Positions 1 to 7,033 of a stretch of 8,927 bases of DNA are shown here, in pieces. The notes under the pieces were generated by a model, which was not told where the DNA came from, searched no databases, and worked only from the letters and a program-made list of their open reading frames with translations. The position numbers and the translations under genes are program-made. The stretch covers positions 1-8,927 of the forward strand of contig OMUE01000030.1 in the NCBI GenBank assembly GCA_900314165.1. Direction: 5' to 3'. Origin of the DNA: an uncultured Acidaminococcus sp. Its GTDB lineage: Bacteria; Bacillota_C; Negativicutes; Acidaminococcales; Acidaminococcaceae. Numbering within the stretch: the stretch's first letter is position 1; each line of letters starts with the position of its first letter.

Positions 1-1995
1 CTGACAGAAGCACTACTTTACCGCAGCGGCGCCATCAGCAGAATGTGCAAAGTAGAAGATGGGCAGACTACGACGGACTATGAACCGGAAGAAATCAAAC
101 GGGGCGTATCTGTCAATGCTACCCTGGCTCCTGTAGAATGGCGGGATGTGAAGATCAACTTTATCGATACTCCCGGGTTCGCCGACTTCGTAGCCGAAGT
201 AAAGGGCGCCTTCAGGGCCGTGGACAGCGTATTGATCGTGGTCAGCGCTACCAGCGGTGTACAGATCGGTACGGAACAATGCTGGAAGCTGGCCGAAGAA
301 GCCGGGCTGCCCAGACTGATCTTCGTCAACAAGATGGATCGTGAAAACGCAGACTTCGATAATATCCTGGACAACCTGCGGACCAAGATCGGCAAACGGA
401 TCCTGCCGCTGGAACTGCCTCTGGGCAAAGAAGAAAACTTCTGCGGCGTCATCGACGTATTCACCATGAAGGCTTATCGGGGCAACGGCAACGGTGCCGA
501 TGAAATCGAGATTCCCGATGACCTGAAGGATTGGGCTCAGGACTATCATGACAAGATGGTTGAAGCTGCTGTAGAAGCGGACGACGAAGTCATGGAACGG
601 TACCTGGAAGGGGAAGAAATCTCCAACGACGAAATCATGAGCTGCATGATCAAGGGTATCCGCCAAGGTATCATCTTCCCGGTACTCTGCGGCTCTGCGT
701 ATAAGAACATCGGCCTGGGCCGGACGCTGTCCGCTATTGTGGACTATACATTCCCGGCTATCCTGAATGAATACACCGTTACGAACATGAAGACGGACGA
801 AGAAGAAATCCGGGACTCCAACGCTCCTATGGCAGCCCTGGTGTTCAAGACCACGTCCGACCCGTTTGTAGGCCGGTTGAGCTTCGTCCGGGTATTCTCC
901 GGCGCCATTAAAGCGGACTCCATGGTGTACAACGCTAGCCGGGACGCTATGGAAAAAGTAACGAACGTATTCACCATGCGCGGCAAGACCCAGATCGCCA
1001 TGAAGCAGATTGTGGCCGGGGATATCGGCGTCCTGTCCCGCCTGCAATACACGGCTACGGGCGATACCCTGAGCCTGAAGGACGAACCGGTGCAGTTCGC
1101 TCCTATCGAATTCCCGCTGCCCATGTACACCCGGGCCATCTACCCGAAGAAGAAGGGCGACGAAGACAAGATTGCCAATGCTTTGAACAAACTGATGGAC
1201 GAAGATCCTACCATCATCGTCAGCCGGAATGCTGTGACGAAGGAAACCCTCATCAGCGGCATGGGCGACCAGCATCTGGACATCATCATGGAACGGATGA
1301 AACGGAAATTCGGTGTAGATGCGGATCTGAAGGCTCCTATTGTCGAATACAAAGAAACAATCCGGGGCAGTGCCGAAGTAGAAGGCAAGTACAAGAAACA
1401 GACCGGTGGTCATGGTCAATATGGCCACGTGGTCATCAAGATGGAACCTCTGCCACCCGGTGGCGGCTTCGAATTTGTGGATAAGATCTTCGGCGGCGCC
1501 GTACCTCGTCAGTACATCCCTGCTGTAGAAAAAGGCATGAAGGAAGCTATGGAACACGGCGTGCTGGCCGGCTATCCTGTAGTGGATATGCGCATTACGC
1601 TGCTGGATGGTTCTTACCATACGGTGGACTCCTCCGAAATGGCCTTCAAAGTGGCTGCCAACATGGCCTTCCAGAAGGCTGCTCTGCAGTCCAAGCCTGT
1701 GCTCATGGAACCGTACTACGACCTGGATGTGTACTGTGATGACCGCATGACCGGTGACGTCATCAGCGATCTGAACAGCAAACGGGGCCGTATCCTGGGC
1801 ATGCAGACCATGGATGATGGCCGTGCCTGCGTCAAGAGCCAGGTGCCTTATGCAGAAGTGCTGGATTACGCTGTAGACCTGCGGGCTATTACTCAGGGTA
1901 CCGGTACTTTCGAAATGAAGTTCGACCACTACGAGGATGTACCTCCCAGAATGGCCGAAAAGATCATCGAAGAAAGAAAAGATGCAAAGAAATAG
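1..1995 (+). CDS. fusA2: EF-G-like translational GTPase, EF-G2/FusA2 type (5' truncated by window edge)
   Basis: This is a cytoplasmic ribosome-associated GTPase of the elongation factor G family. The reading frame is open from base 1 (LTEALLYRSGAISRM...), which matches the stretch just after the P-loop, so about 25 N-terminal residues including GxxxxGKT lie upstream. The internal ATG at 43 is not the real start. Visible elements in order are a switch I-like RGVSVNAT, G3 DTPGF (166-180), G4 NKMDR (328-342), a G5-like CGSAYKNIG near 690, domain II, and a complete C-terminal half. The domain IV tip SYHTVDSS keeps the conserved His (codon 1618-1620). Canonical EF-G has DTPGH; Phe here, together with the sequence between G3 and G4 (VSATSGVQIGTEQCW), resembles the EF-G2 paralogue such as Thermus EF-G-2 (recalled, not aligned). 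The 664 residues seen fit a total near 690. A terminator follows 51 bp downstream. Family membership is certain; the paralogue assignment is likely, and its cellular role is unsettled. Confidence 0.93.
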   Translation: MTEALLYRSGAISRMCKVEDGQTTTDYEPEEIKRGVSVNATLAPVEWRDVKINFIDTPGFADFVAEVKGAFRAVDSVLIVVSATSGVQIGTEQCWKLAEEAGLPRLIFVNKMDRENADFDNILDNLRTKIGKRILPLELPLGKEENFCGVIDVFTMKAYRGNGNGADEIEIPDDLKDWAQDYHDKMVEAAVEADDEVMERYLEGEEISNDEIMSCMIKGIRQGIIFPVLCGSAYKNIGLGRTLSAIVDYTFPAILNEYTVTNMKTDEEEIRDSNAPMAALVFKTTSDPFVGRLSFVRVFSGAIKADSMVYNASRDAMEKVTNVFTMRGKTQIAMKQIVAGDIGVLSRLQYTATGDTLSLKDEPVQFAPIEFPLPMYTRAIYPKKKGDEDKIANALNKLMDEDPTIIVSRNAVTKETLISGMGDQHLDIIMERMKRKFGVDADLKAPIVEYKETIRGSAEVEGKYKKQTGGHGQYGHVVIKMEPLPPGGGFEFVDKIFGGAVPRQYIPAVEKGMKEAMEHGVLAGYPVVDMRITLLDGSYHTVDSSEMAFKVAANMAFQKAALQSKPVLMEPYYDLDVYCDDRMTGDVISDLNSKRGRILGMQTMDDGRACVKSQVPYAEVLDYAVDLRAITQGTGTFEMKFDHYEDVPPRMAEKIIEERKDAKK

Positions 1996-2000
1996 GGATT

Positions 2001-2033
2001 AGTGGGCTAGCGGCTAGTGTGCTAGTGGGCTAG
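2001..2033. repeat. CTAG-rich short tandem repeat
   Basis: Just after the EF-G2 stop codon, CTAG occurs four times in 27 bp (2007, 2014, 2022, 2030), at spacings of 7, 8 and 8. The 10-mer AGTGGGCTAG is repeated exactly at 2001-2010 and 2024-2033, and GCTAGTG at 2013-2019 and 2021-2027. It lies between the stop codon and the terminator, so it is transcribed as a 3' UTR. No protein or RNA function is visible. It looks like a degenerate microsatellite. Confidence 0.7.
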
Positions 2034-2046
2034 TTTTTTACAAGGT

Positions 2047-2080
2047 AAAAATCCGCTCTCGAAAGAGGGCGGATTTTTTT
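2047..2080 (+). terminator. Rho-independent terminator of the EF-G2 gene
   Basis: The 5' arm 2047-2060 pairs with 2065-2078 around a GAAA tetraloop (2061-2064), giving 14 pairs with one T-G wobble. The core is ATCCGCTCTC / GAGGGCGGAT. A run of seven T (2074-2080) follows. The A-run in the 5' arm would also give a U-tract on the reverse strand, so the element could work in both directions. It separates the EF-G2 transcript from tkt. Confidence 0.93.
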
Positions 2081-2153
2081 GAAGAATTAGCCTACGGCGG
2101 ACTGACATTGCCAACAATTGGAAGTACTTTCTAACCCCTGACAACAAGTTCTA

Positions 2154-2173
2154 TCATCTGTCATCTATCATCT
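2154..2173. repeat. TCATCT 7-bp tandem repeat
   Basis: TCATCT occurs three times with a period of 7 (2154, 2161, 2168), upstream of the tkt promoter. It is flanked by a short inverted pair, GACAAC (2140-2145) and GTTGTC (2181-2186), and by a direct repeat CAAGTT (2145-2150 and 2178-2183). Apart from these, 2081-2191 shows no ORF or RNA gene that I can support. Confidence 0.5.
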
Positions 2174-2191
2174 CTCCCAAGTTGTCCGTCC

Positions 2192-2220
2192 TTGCCAATT
2201 CCCGGCAAATAGCCTATAAT
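2192..2220 (+). promoter_or_regulatory. Sigma-A type promoter for the tkt-thi operon
   Basis: The -35 box TTGCCA (2192-2197, five of six consensus bases) is separated by exactly 17 bp from a perfect -10 box TATAAT (2215-2220). Transcription should start near 2227, giving a leader of about 58 nt to the tkt ATG. A weak inverted repeat TTGCC/GGCAA (2192-2196 and 2204-2208) overlaps the -35 box. The leader is too short for a TPP riboswitch and lacks its conserved CTGAGA element. Confidence 0.82.
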
Positions 2221-2284
2221 CAAACTGTATCATTATGTGTGATTAACCGTCCACTTTTTACCTATATGAGGGGGAGTATTCTTC

Positions 2285-4273
2285 ATGGAAAATATTGATC
2301 TGCAAAGCATTAACACCCTGCGCTTCTTGTCCATCGACGAAGTACAGGCGGCAAATTCCGGCCATCCGGGCCTGCCTTTAGGGACTGCTCCCTTAATGTA
2401 CACCATTTGGGACCGTTTCATGAACTATAATCCCAAAGATCCGAACTGGTTCAACCGGGACCGCTTCATCCTGTCCCCTGGTCATGGCAGCGCTCTGCTG
2501 TATGCCATGCTGCACCTGGCAGGCTATGACCTGTCCCTTGACGACCTGAAAAACTTCCGGCAATGGGGCAGCAAGACTCCTGGCCATCCTGAATACGGCG
2601 TGACGCCCGGCGTGGATGTTTCCACCGGTCCTTTGGGCCACGGGTTCGCTATGGCTGTAGGTCTGGCCATGGCCGAAGCGATGCTGGCTGCCAAATACAA
2701 CAAAGAAGGCTACGATGTAGTCGACCACTATACCTATGGCATTACGTCCGATGGGGATCAGATGGAAGGCGTGGCTTCTGAAGCTGCCTCCCTGGCCGGC
2801 ACCCTGGGCCTGGGCAAACTGATCTTCCTGTATGATGACAACAAGATTACCATTGAAGGCAGCACCCGTGGTGCATTCCGGGAAGACGTAGGCGCCCGCT
2901 TCGCTTCCTACGGTTGGCAGGTCCTGCGCGTGACTACGTCCGAAGACGTGGCTGCCCTGGTGGATGCCATTGCCAAAGCTAAGGCCGATACTCAGCATCC
3001 ATCCCTGATCATTGTGCCTACCCACATCGGGTTCGGCAGCCCTCGTCAGGATCAGGCCAGTGCCCATGGGGAACCGCTTGGCCCGGACAATGTAGCGGCT
3101 ACGAAGGTAAAGGCCGGCTGGGACGGCACGAAGACCTTTGTAGTACCGGAAGAAGTGTACAGCCATTTCAATGACAAACTGGCCGGCTGCGAAAAGAAGG
3201 AAGCTGACTGGAATGCTCTGATGGCTGCCTATGCCAAAGCCTATCCGGAACTGGCTGCGGAGCTGCAGCAGCGGTTGGATGGCAAGGTAGAACTGAACCT
3301 GGACGAACTGTTCCAGGCCTTTGATGGTACGGAAGCTGTGGCTACCCGGGGTGCCTCCGGCACCATCCTGCAACTGCTGGCTGACAAGCTGCCCGCTCTC
3401 ACCGGTGGCAGTGCGGATCTGGGACCTTCCAACAAGACGGAAATGAAGGGCAAAGGCTTCTTCTCTGCCGAAGACCGGACCGGCCGCAACATCCATTTCG
3501 GAATTCGGGAACACGCCATGGGCTGTATCGTCAACGGGATGGCTCTCCACGGCGGCATCCTGCCTTATGGGGCTACGTTCCTGGTCTTTGCAGACTTTAT
3601 GCGTCCTACGGTACGGATGGCTGCCCTCATGGGCATCGGCTCCATCTTCGTATATACCCACGACAGTATCTTCGTAGGGGAAGATGGTCCTACCCACCAG
3701 CCTATCGAACAGGCTATGAGCCTGCGGCTCATCCCCAACGTGTCCGTGTTCCGGCCTGCAGATGCTCTGGAAACGGCTGTAGCCTGGAAAGCTGCCTGCG
3801 AAAACAGGACCCAGCCTACCTGCCTGCTGCTGACCCGGCAGAACCTGCCCGTGCTGCATGAATACGCCAAGACCATTGCCAAAGGAGCTCCCAAAGGGGC
3901 CTATGTGCTGAGTCCGTCTCCTCGGGACAAGGTGAAAGCCGTCATCGTGGCCACCGGTTCCGAAGTGTCCCTGGCTCTGGAAGCCCAGAAGGCTCTGGCT
4001 GCCAAGAAGATTGGCGTCCAGGTCGTGTCCATGCCCAGCTGGGATGTATTTGAAAAGCAAAGTGCTTCCTATAAAAAGAAAGTCCTGCCGAAAGGCGTGC
4101 CTGTAGTGGCTCTGGAAGCCGGCGTCACCAACGGCTGGGCCAGATATACGGGCAGCGAGAAACAAGTGCTGGGCATCAACAAGTTCGGCGCTTCTGCTCC
4201 CGGCAAGACAGTCTATGCCAACTACGGATTCACGGTGGACCACGTAGTAGAAATGGTGAAAAAAGCAAAATAA
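2285..4273 (+). CDS. tkt: Transketolase
   Basis: Transketolase is a cytosolic thiamine diphosphate (TPP) enzyme that moves two-carbon ketol units between sugar phosphates in the non-oxidative pentose phosphate pathway. The 662 residues match the roughly 663 of E. coli TktA. Conserved active-site positions are visible: His27 in SGHPG, His67 in SPGHGS, His near 101 in TPGHPEYG, the TPP/metal motif SDGDQMEG (Asp156) followed by DDNKITIEG, the SAHGEPLG histidine, Glu409 in GIREHAMG, His471 in GEDGPTHQP, and the LLTRQNLPV arginine. The SDGD version of the TPP motif (GDG in E. coli) is common in other bacterial transketolases. ATG 2285 is supported by GGGGGAG 8 nt upstream. It is the first gene behind the 2192-2220 promoter and is followed after 69 bp by thiamine salvage genes, which supply the precursor of its cofactor. 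The gene appears intact. Confidence 0.98.
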   Translation: MENIDLQSINTLRFLSIDEVQAANSGHPGLPLGTAPLMYTIWDRFMNYNPKDPNWFNRDRFILSPGHGSALLYAMLHLAGYDLSLDDLKNFRQWGSKTPGHPEYGVTPGVDVSTGPLGHGFAMAVGLAMAEAMLAAKYNKEGYDVVDHYTYGITSDGDQMEGVASEAASLAGTLGLGKLIFLYDDNKITIEGSTRGAFREDVGARFASYGWQVLRVTTSEDVAALVDAIAKAKADTQHPSLIIVPTHIGFGSPRQDQASAHGEPLGPDNVAATKVKAGWDGTKTFVVPEEVYSHFNDKLAGCEKKEADWNALMAAYAKAYPELAAELQQRLDGKVELNLDELFQAFDGTEAVATRGASGTILQLLADKLPALTGGSADLGPSNKTEMKGKGFFSAEDRTGRNIHFGIREHAMGCIVNGMALHGGILPYGATFLVFADFMRPTVRMAALMGIGSIFVYTHDSIFVGEDGPTHQPIEQAMSLRLIPNVSVFRPADALETAVAWKAACENRTQPTCLLLTRQNLPVLHEYAKTIAKGAPKGAYVLSPSPRDKVKAVIVATGSEVSLALEAQKALAAKKIGVQVVSMPSWDVFEKQSASYKKKVLPKGVPVVALEAGVTNGWARYTGSEKQVLGINKFGASAPGKTVYANYGFTVDHVVEMVKKAK

Positions 4274-4281
4274 TCGCTGCA

Positions 4282-4318
4282 GGGGACTGTTGTACGGCAT
4301 AGCTGTGCAACAGCCTCT
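4282..4318 (+). promoter_or_regulatory. Long hairpin between tkt and thiD, no U-tract
   Basis: CTGTTGTACGGC (4287-4298) pairs over all 12 positions, including two G-T wobbles, with GCTGTGCAACAG (4302-4313) around an ATA loop. After one A-C mismatch four more pairs follow (4282-4285 with 4315-4318). The next bases are GTATAGG, so the U-run of an intrinsic terminator is absent. It ends 10 bp before the thiD Shine-Dalgarno core. Plausible roles are mRNA processing, protection of the tkt 3' end, or partial attenuation; this is inference. Confidence 0.65.
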
Positions 4319-4330
4319 GTGTATAGGAAA

Positions 4331-4335
4331 AGGAG
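4331..4335 (+). promoter_or_regulatory. Shine-Dalgarno site fixing the thiD start
   Basis: AGGAG, within AAAAGGAGAG, lies 7 nt before ATG 4343. An in-frame GTG at 4319 would place this site inside the coding region and has no ribosome binding site of its own, so ATG 4343 is preferred. Confidence 0.85.
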
Positions 4336-4342
4336 AGATACC

Positions 4343-5146
4343 ATGCTTCATCTATTGACCATTGCAGGCTCTGACTCCTCCGGCGGTGCCGGCGTCCAGG
4401 CAGACCTGAAGACGTTTGCTGCCCACGGCACCTACGGCATGAGCGTCATTACGGCCATAACGGCTCAGAATACCACAGGTGTCACGGCCATCCAGAACAT
4501 CACGCCGGACGTGGTGGCCGCCCAGATCGATGCTGTATTTAGTGACATCCGGGTAGACGGCGTCAAGGTGGGCATGGTGTCTACGGCTAAGACCATTGAG
4601 ATCATTGCGGACAAGATGCGCCAGTACCAGCCGAAAATCCTGGTGGTGGATCCCGTCATGGTGGCTACCAGCGGAGCATACCTGTTGGAAGAAGACGCCC
4701 GCAGCGTACTCCGGGACAAACTGCTGCCTCTGGCTACGCTCATTACGCCCAACATGGCGGAGGGGGAAGTCCTTAGCGGCATGGACATCCGCAGTAAAGC
4801 CGATATGGAGGCCGCAGCTGCAAAGATTGCTGCTGACGGTGCGAAAGCCGTCCTCTTGAAAGGCGGTCACCTGGCAGATACGGCGGACGACTATCTGCTG
4901 GCCGGTGGCAAAGGCTATTGGTTCGAAGGCAGACGCTTTAACAATCCCAATACCCACGGCACAGGCTGCAGCCTGTCCTCCGCACTGGCCTGCGAGCTGG
5001 CTTCCGGCCTGAGCCTGCAGGACGCTGTGGCAAAAGCCAAGGCCTACGTTGCGGTGGGTATAGAGCACGGTCTGCCTGTAGGCCACGGTCACGGTCCCAT
5101 CCACCATTTCGTGGATCTGTATAGAAAAGCGGGGTTGGAAAAATGA
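4343..5146 (+). CDS. thiD: Hydroxymethylpyrimidine / phosphomethylpyrimidine kinase
   Basis: ThiD is a cytosolic ribokinase-fold enzyme that phosphorylates HMP to HMP-P and then HMP-PP, the pyrimidine half of thiamine. The product is 267 residues from ATG 4343, a normal length. Signatures seen are the N-terminal TIAGSDSSGGAGVQADLK (residues 6-23), DPVMV with Asp103, the TPNMAEGEVL segment near 140, and the C-terminal anion-hole motif HGTGCS with Cys209. No N-terminal extension or C-terminal ThiE/ThiN fusion is present. It follows tkt by 69 bp with no clear terminator, and its TGA overlaps the thiM start (ATGA, 5143-5146), implying translational coupling. The family also contains pyridoxal kinases (PdxK/ThiD2 type), but neighbouring thiM and thiE make the thiamine role strong. 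Confidence 0.96.
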   Translation: MLHLLTIAGSDSSGGAGVQADLKTFAAHGTYGMSVITAITAQNTTGVTAIQNITPDVVAAQIDAVFSDIRVDGVKVGMVSTAKTIEIIADKMRQYQPKILVVDPVMVATSGAYLLEEDARSVLRDKLLPLATLITPNMAEGEVLSGMDIRSKADMEAAAAKIAADGAKAVLLKGGHLADTADDYLLAGGKGYWFEGRRFNNPNTHGTGCSLSSALACELASGLSLQDAVAKAKAYVAVGIEHGLPVGHGHGPIHHFVDLYRKAGLEK

Positions 5147-5958
5147 TAGAGGAAATCAAGAAGTTTGGGGAAATTACGAAAAAAATCCAGGTTAACAAAC
5201 CTGTACTGCACCATATTACGAATTATGTGACGGCTGGTTTCTGCGCAGATGCAGGTCTGGCCATCGGCGCTCTGCCCATGATGACGGATGCTCTGCAGGA
5301 AGTAGAAGAAGCAGCCGCTAAAAGCGACGCCCTTGTCTGCAACATGGGCACGTTCAGTGGGGAACATTATGCGTCCATGCGCAAAGCCACAGCGGTAGCC
5401 CGGCGGAACCACCTGCCCATCGTGCTGGATCCTGTTGGCGTCATGACCGTGTCTCCCCGGCGGAAAGCCGCGATGGAGCTGCTGTATGACGGCGTGACGG
5501 TTGTGAAAGGCAACGTAGCAGAAATCCGGGGCTTGCTGGCTATGAACATGGCTGCAGGCCGGGGCGTGGATGCCCGGGCAGAAAAGCACTTGGGCCCTGT
5601 GGCCCAGACCCTGGCCCTGCGGCTCCATTGCCTGGCCGTCATTACCGGTCCGGTGGACGTGGTCAGCGATGGCAGCAAAGTGGTGTACTGTACCAACGGG
5701 GATCCGCTGCTGGAAAAGATTACGGGAGCCGGCTGCATGACGGCGACATTGATGTCCGCGGCTCTGGCTGTGGGAACTTCTCCTATGGAAGGGGCTCTGT
5801 GGGGCCTCACCATGATGAACGTGGCAGCAGAACGGGCGGCAAAACTCAGCGCAGGTCCCGGCACGTTCCGGATGCACCTGCTGGACGAACTGGCAGCACT
5901 TACGGGCGAAGACCTGCAGACGGCTTTCAAGGGTGGTTATGATGACCCGGAAGATTGA
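5143..5958 (+). CDS. thiM: Hydroxyethylthiazole kinase
   Basis: ThiM salvages 4-methyl-5-hydroxyethylthiazole by phosphorylating it for ThiE. The product is 271 residues, the usual size. Visible motifs are HHITNYVT (23-30), the AIGALPMM segment (40-47), LVCNMGTF, PIVLDPVGV, VVKGNVAEI, AVITGPVDVV, and the ATP/anion-hole motif TGAGCM with Cys198, the same number as the catalytic Cys I recall for the B. subtilis enzyme. Two substitutions stand out against the sequences I remember: Asp36 where the family usually has Asn (TAN or CAN), and Leu44 in GALPMM where GASP is usual. Both lie in the thiazole-binding N-terminal part. The ATG overlaps the thiD TGA by 4 bp, and the 3' end overlaps thiE by about 17 bp, so all three cistrons look translationally coupled. 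Confidence 0.96.
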   Translation: MIEEIKKFGEITKKIQVNKPVLHHITNYVTAGFCADAGLAIGALPMMTDALQEVEEAAAKSDALVCNMGTFSGEHYASMRKATAVARRNHLPIVLDPVGVMTVSPRRKAAMELLYDGVTVVKGNVAEIRGLLAMNMAAGRGVDARAEKHLGPVAQTLALRLHCLAVITGPVDVVSDGSKVVYCTNGDPLLEKITGAGCMTATLMSAALAVGTSPMEGALWGLTMMNVAAERAAKLSAGPGTFRMHLLDELAALTGEDLQTAFKGGYDDPED

Positions 5959-6571
5959 TTACAGCGTCTATCTGGTGACGGACCGGCATTGCCTGCTGGG
6001 TCGGGATTTCTATGCATGTGTGGAGCAGGCCCTCATAGGCGGTGTGACTCTCGTACAGCTGCGGGAAAAGGAAGCGTCCTATGAAGAATTTCTGGCGGAA
6101 GGCCGCAAGGTAAAGGAACTGTGCGACAAATACAATGTTCCTCTGCTCATCGACGACAACATTGCAGTGGCCAAGGCCATCGGCTGTGCCGGTGTGCACC
6201 TGGGCCAGGAAGATGATGCCCTGGCTAAGGGACGGGCCCTGTTGGGATCGGATGCCGTCATCGGTATTTCGGCCCATAATATAGAAGAAGCGAAACTGGC
6301 GGAAGCCCAGGGGGCGGATTACCTGGGTGTGGGGGCTCTGTACACTACGGGCTCCAAAAAGGACGCCTCCGTGCTGGCACCTGGACTCTTCCAAGAGGTT
6401 GTGAAGGCCGTCTCCATTCCTGTAGTGGGCATCGGCGGCATCCACGTGGCTCAATACCCGGATGTGTTGAAACTGGGAGCTGCCGGCTGCGCCATGATCA
6501 GCGGCATCCTGGGGCAGGAGGACATTGCCGGCACCGTGCGGCAGCTGAAGGAATTGTACGCTGCCCGGTAA
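5942..6571 (+). CDS. thiE: Thiamine-phosphate synthase
   Basis: ThiE condenses HMP-PP with hydroxyethylthiazole phosphate to thiamine monophosphate and pyrophosphate; it is a cytosolic TIM barrel. The product is 209 residues from this start. Motifs in order are YLVTDRH (10-16), the pyrophosphate-binding VQLREKEA (38-45), LLIDDN with the metal-binding Asp, GVHLGQEDD, IGISAHN, GADYLGVGALY followed by TTGSKKDA, VVGIGGI, and the final phosphate loop AGCAMISGI. Candidate starts are GTG 5933, ATG 5939 and ATG 5942. The Shine-Dalgarno-like AAGGGTGG (5929-5936) best fits 5942, but 5939 is also possible. It overlaps the end of thiM and would make the salvage products of ThiD and ThiM usable. ThiL, needed to finish TPP, is not in this window. 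Confidence 0.95.
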   Translation: MTRKIDYSVYLVTDRHCLLGRDFYACVEQALIGGVTLVQLREKEASYEEFLAEGRKVKELCDKYNVPLLIDDNIAVAKAIGCAGVHLGQEDDALAKGRALLGSDAVIGISAHNIEEAKLAEAQGADYLGVGALYTTGSKKDASVLAPGLFQEVVKAVSIPVVGIGGIHVAQYPDVLKLGAAGCAMISGILGQEDIAGTVRQLKELYAAR

Positions 6572-6578
6572 AAGAAAT

Positions 6579-6584
6579 GGGTGA
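6579..6584 (+). promoter_or_regulatory. Shine-Dalgarno-like site for the unknown gene at 6593
   Basis: GGGTGA lies 8 nt before ATG 6593 and matches the 3' part of GGAGGTGA. The alternative in-frame GTG at 6581 has only AAGAAA-type sequence upstream, so ATG 6593 is favoured. Confidence 0.5.
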
Positions 6585-6592
6585 AAGTACCT

Positions 6593-7024
6593 ATGGCAAG
6601 GAATAAAAAAGCGGAAAAGCTGGGAAAGAAAGTGCTGACCCTGTTTACCCAGCGGATTACCGATGAAATCTTTCTCTTCATGCAACGGAATCCAGAATTG
6701 TTGAAGGAATATCAGGAAGCCGTGAAGAGCAGTTCCGCCCACGGGGTCAATGCCGTCATAGGCAAGATGATTACGGAAGCCTATGACTTGGAAAACCTGA
6801 ACAAGGAAACGAATCCCGATTGTCCGCTGCTGAAAAAATATACCCGTCACGGAGTTCGTTGGAAGGAAGATAAAAAGACCCGTATGCATAAGGATGTCAT
6901 GTACGGTGGCAGCAGCCTGTTCAACAATCACAAGAAGCGCACGGATACGTCAGAAGTCCGGGAAAAAGATCTGGCAGAGCTCCAACAGGACAGCCTGTTT
7001 GGGGACGAACCTGAAAAAAAATAA
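6593..7024 (+). CDS. Unknown 143-residue soluble protein, last gene of the tkt-thi operon
   Basis: I do not recognise this gene with confidence. It encodes 143 residues and is rich in Lys and Glu. The basic N-terminus (MARNKKAEKLGKK) leads into a likely helical segment ITDEIFLFMQRNPELLKEY (about residues 22-40), then GVNAVIGKMITEAYDLEN, then a Tyr/His/Trp patch (KKYTRHGVRW), and a charged tail ending FGDEPEKK. There is no signal peptide, membrane segment, Cys cluster or nucleotide-binding motif. The pattern of an aromatic helix followed by IGK...Y.L.N loosely recalls a family of uncharacterised bacterial proteins, but that is memory only. It begins 21 bp after thiE with no terminator between, and a strong terminator follows its stop codon, so it probably shares the thi transcript. 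Codon use resembles its neighbours, giving no sign of recent transfer. Confidence 0.85.
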   Translation: MARNKKAEKLGKKVLTLFTQRITDEIFLFMQRNPELLKEYQEAVKSSSAHGVNAVIGKMITEAYDLENLNKETNPDCPLLKKYTRHGVRWKEDKKTRMHKDVMYGGSSLFNNHKKRTDTSEVREKDLAELQQDSLFGDEPEKK

Positions 7025-7033
7025 GATTTTTTC

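Noticed and set aside
43..45. ATG 43 as the start of the EF-G2 gene
   Set aside because: The frame is open to base 1 and encodes conserved EF-G residues (LTEALLYRSGAISR) before it, so the gene is cut by the window edge.
13..1929. 638-codon reverse-strand ORF opposite the EF-G2 gene
   Set aside because: It is codon-aligned with a certain conserved gene and explained by avoidance of TTA/CTA/TCA; the translation is rich in His and Phe with no recognisable domain.
1996..2284. TPP riboswitch upstream of tkt
   Set aside because: No CTGAGA-type element or other TPP aptamer core is seen, and the predicted leader is only about 58 nt.
4290..4327. Separate thiD promoter (TTGTAC ... TATAGG)
   Set aside because: The spacing is wrong (26 bp) and no -35-like hexamer lies 17 bp before TATAGG.
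4319..4342. GTG 4319 as the thiD start
   Set aside because: It lacks its own ribosome binding site and would translate through the good Shine-Dalgarno site of ATG 4343.
2393..4351. 652-codon reverse-strand ORF opposite tkt
   Set aside because: Same codon-register artefact; it has no ribosome binding site or domain that I can see.
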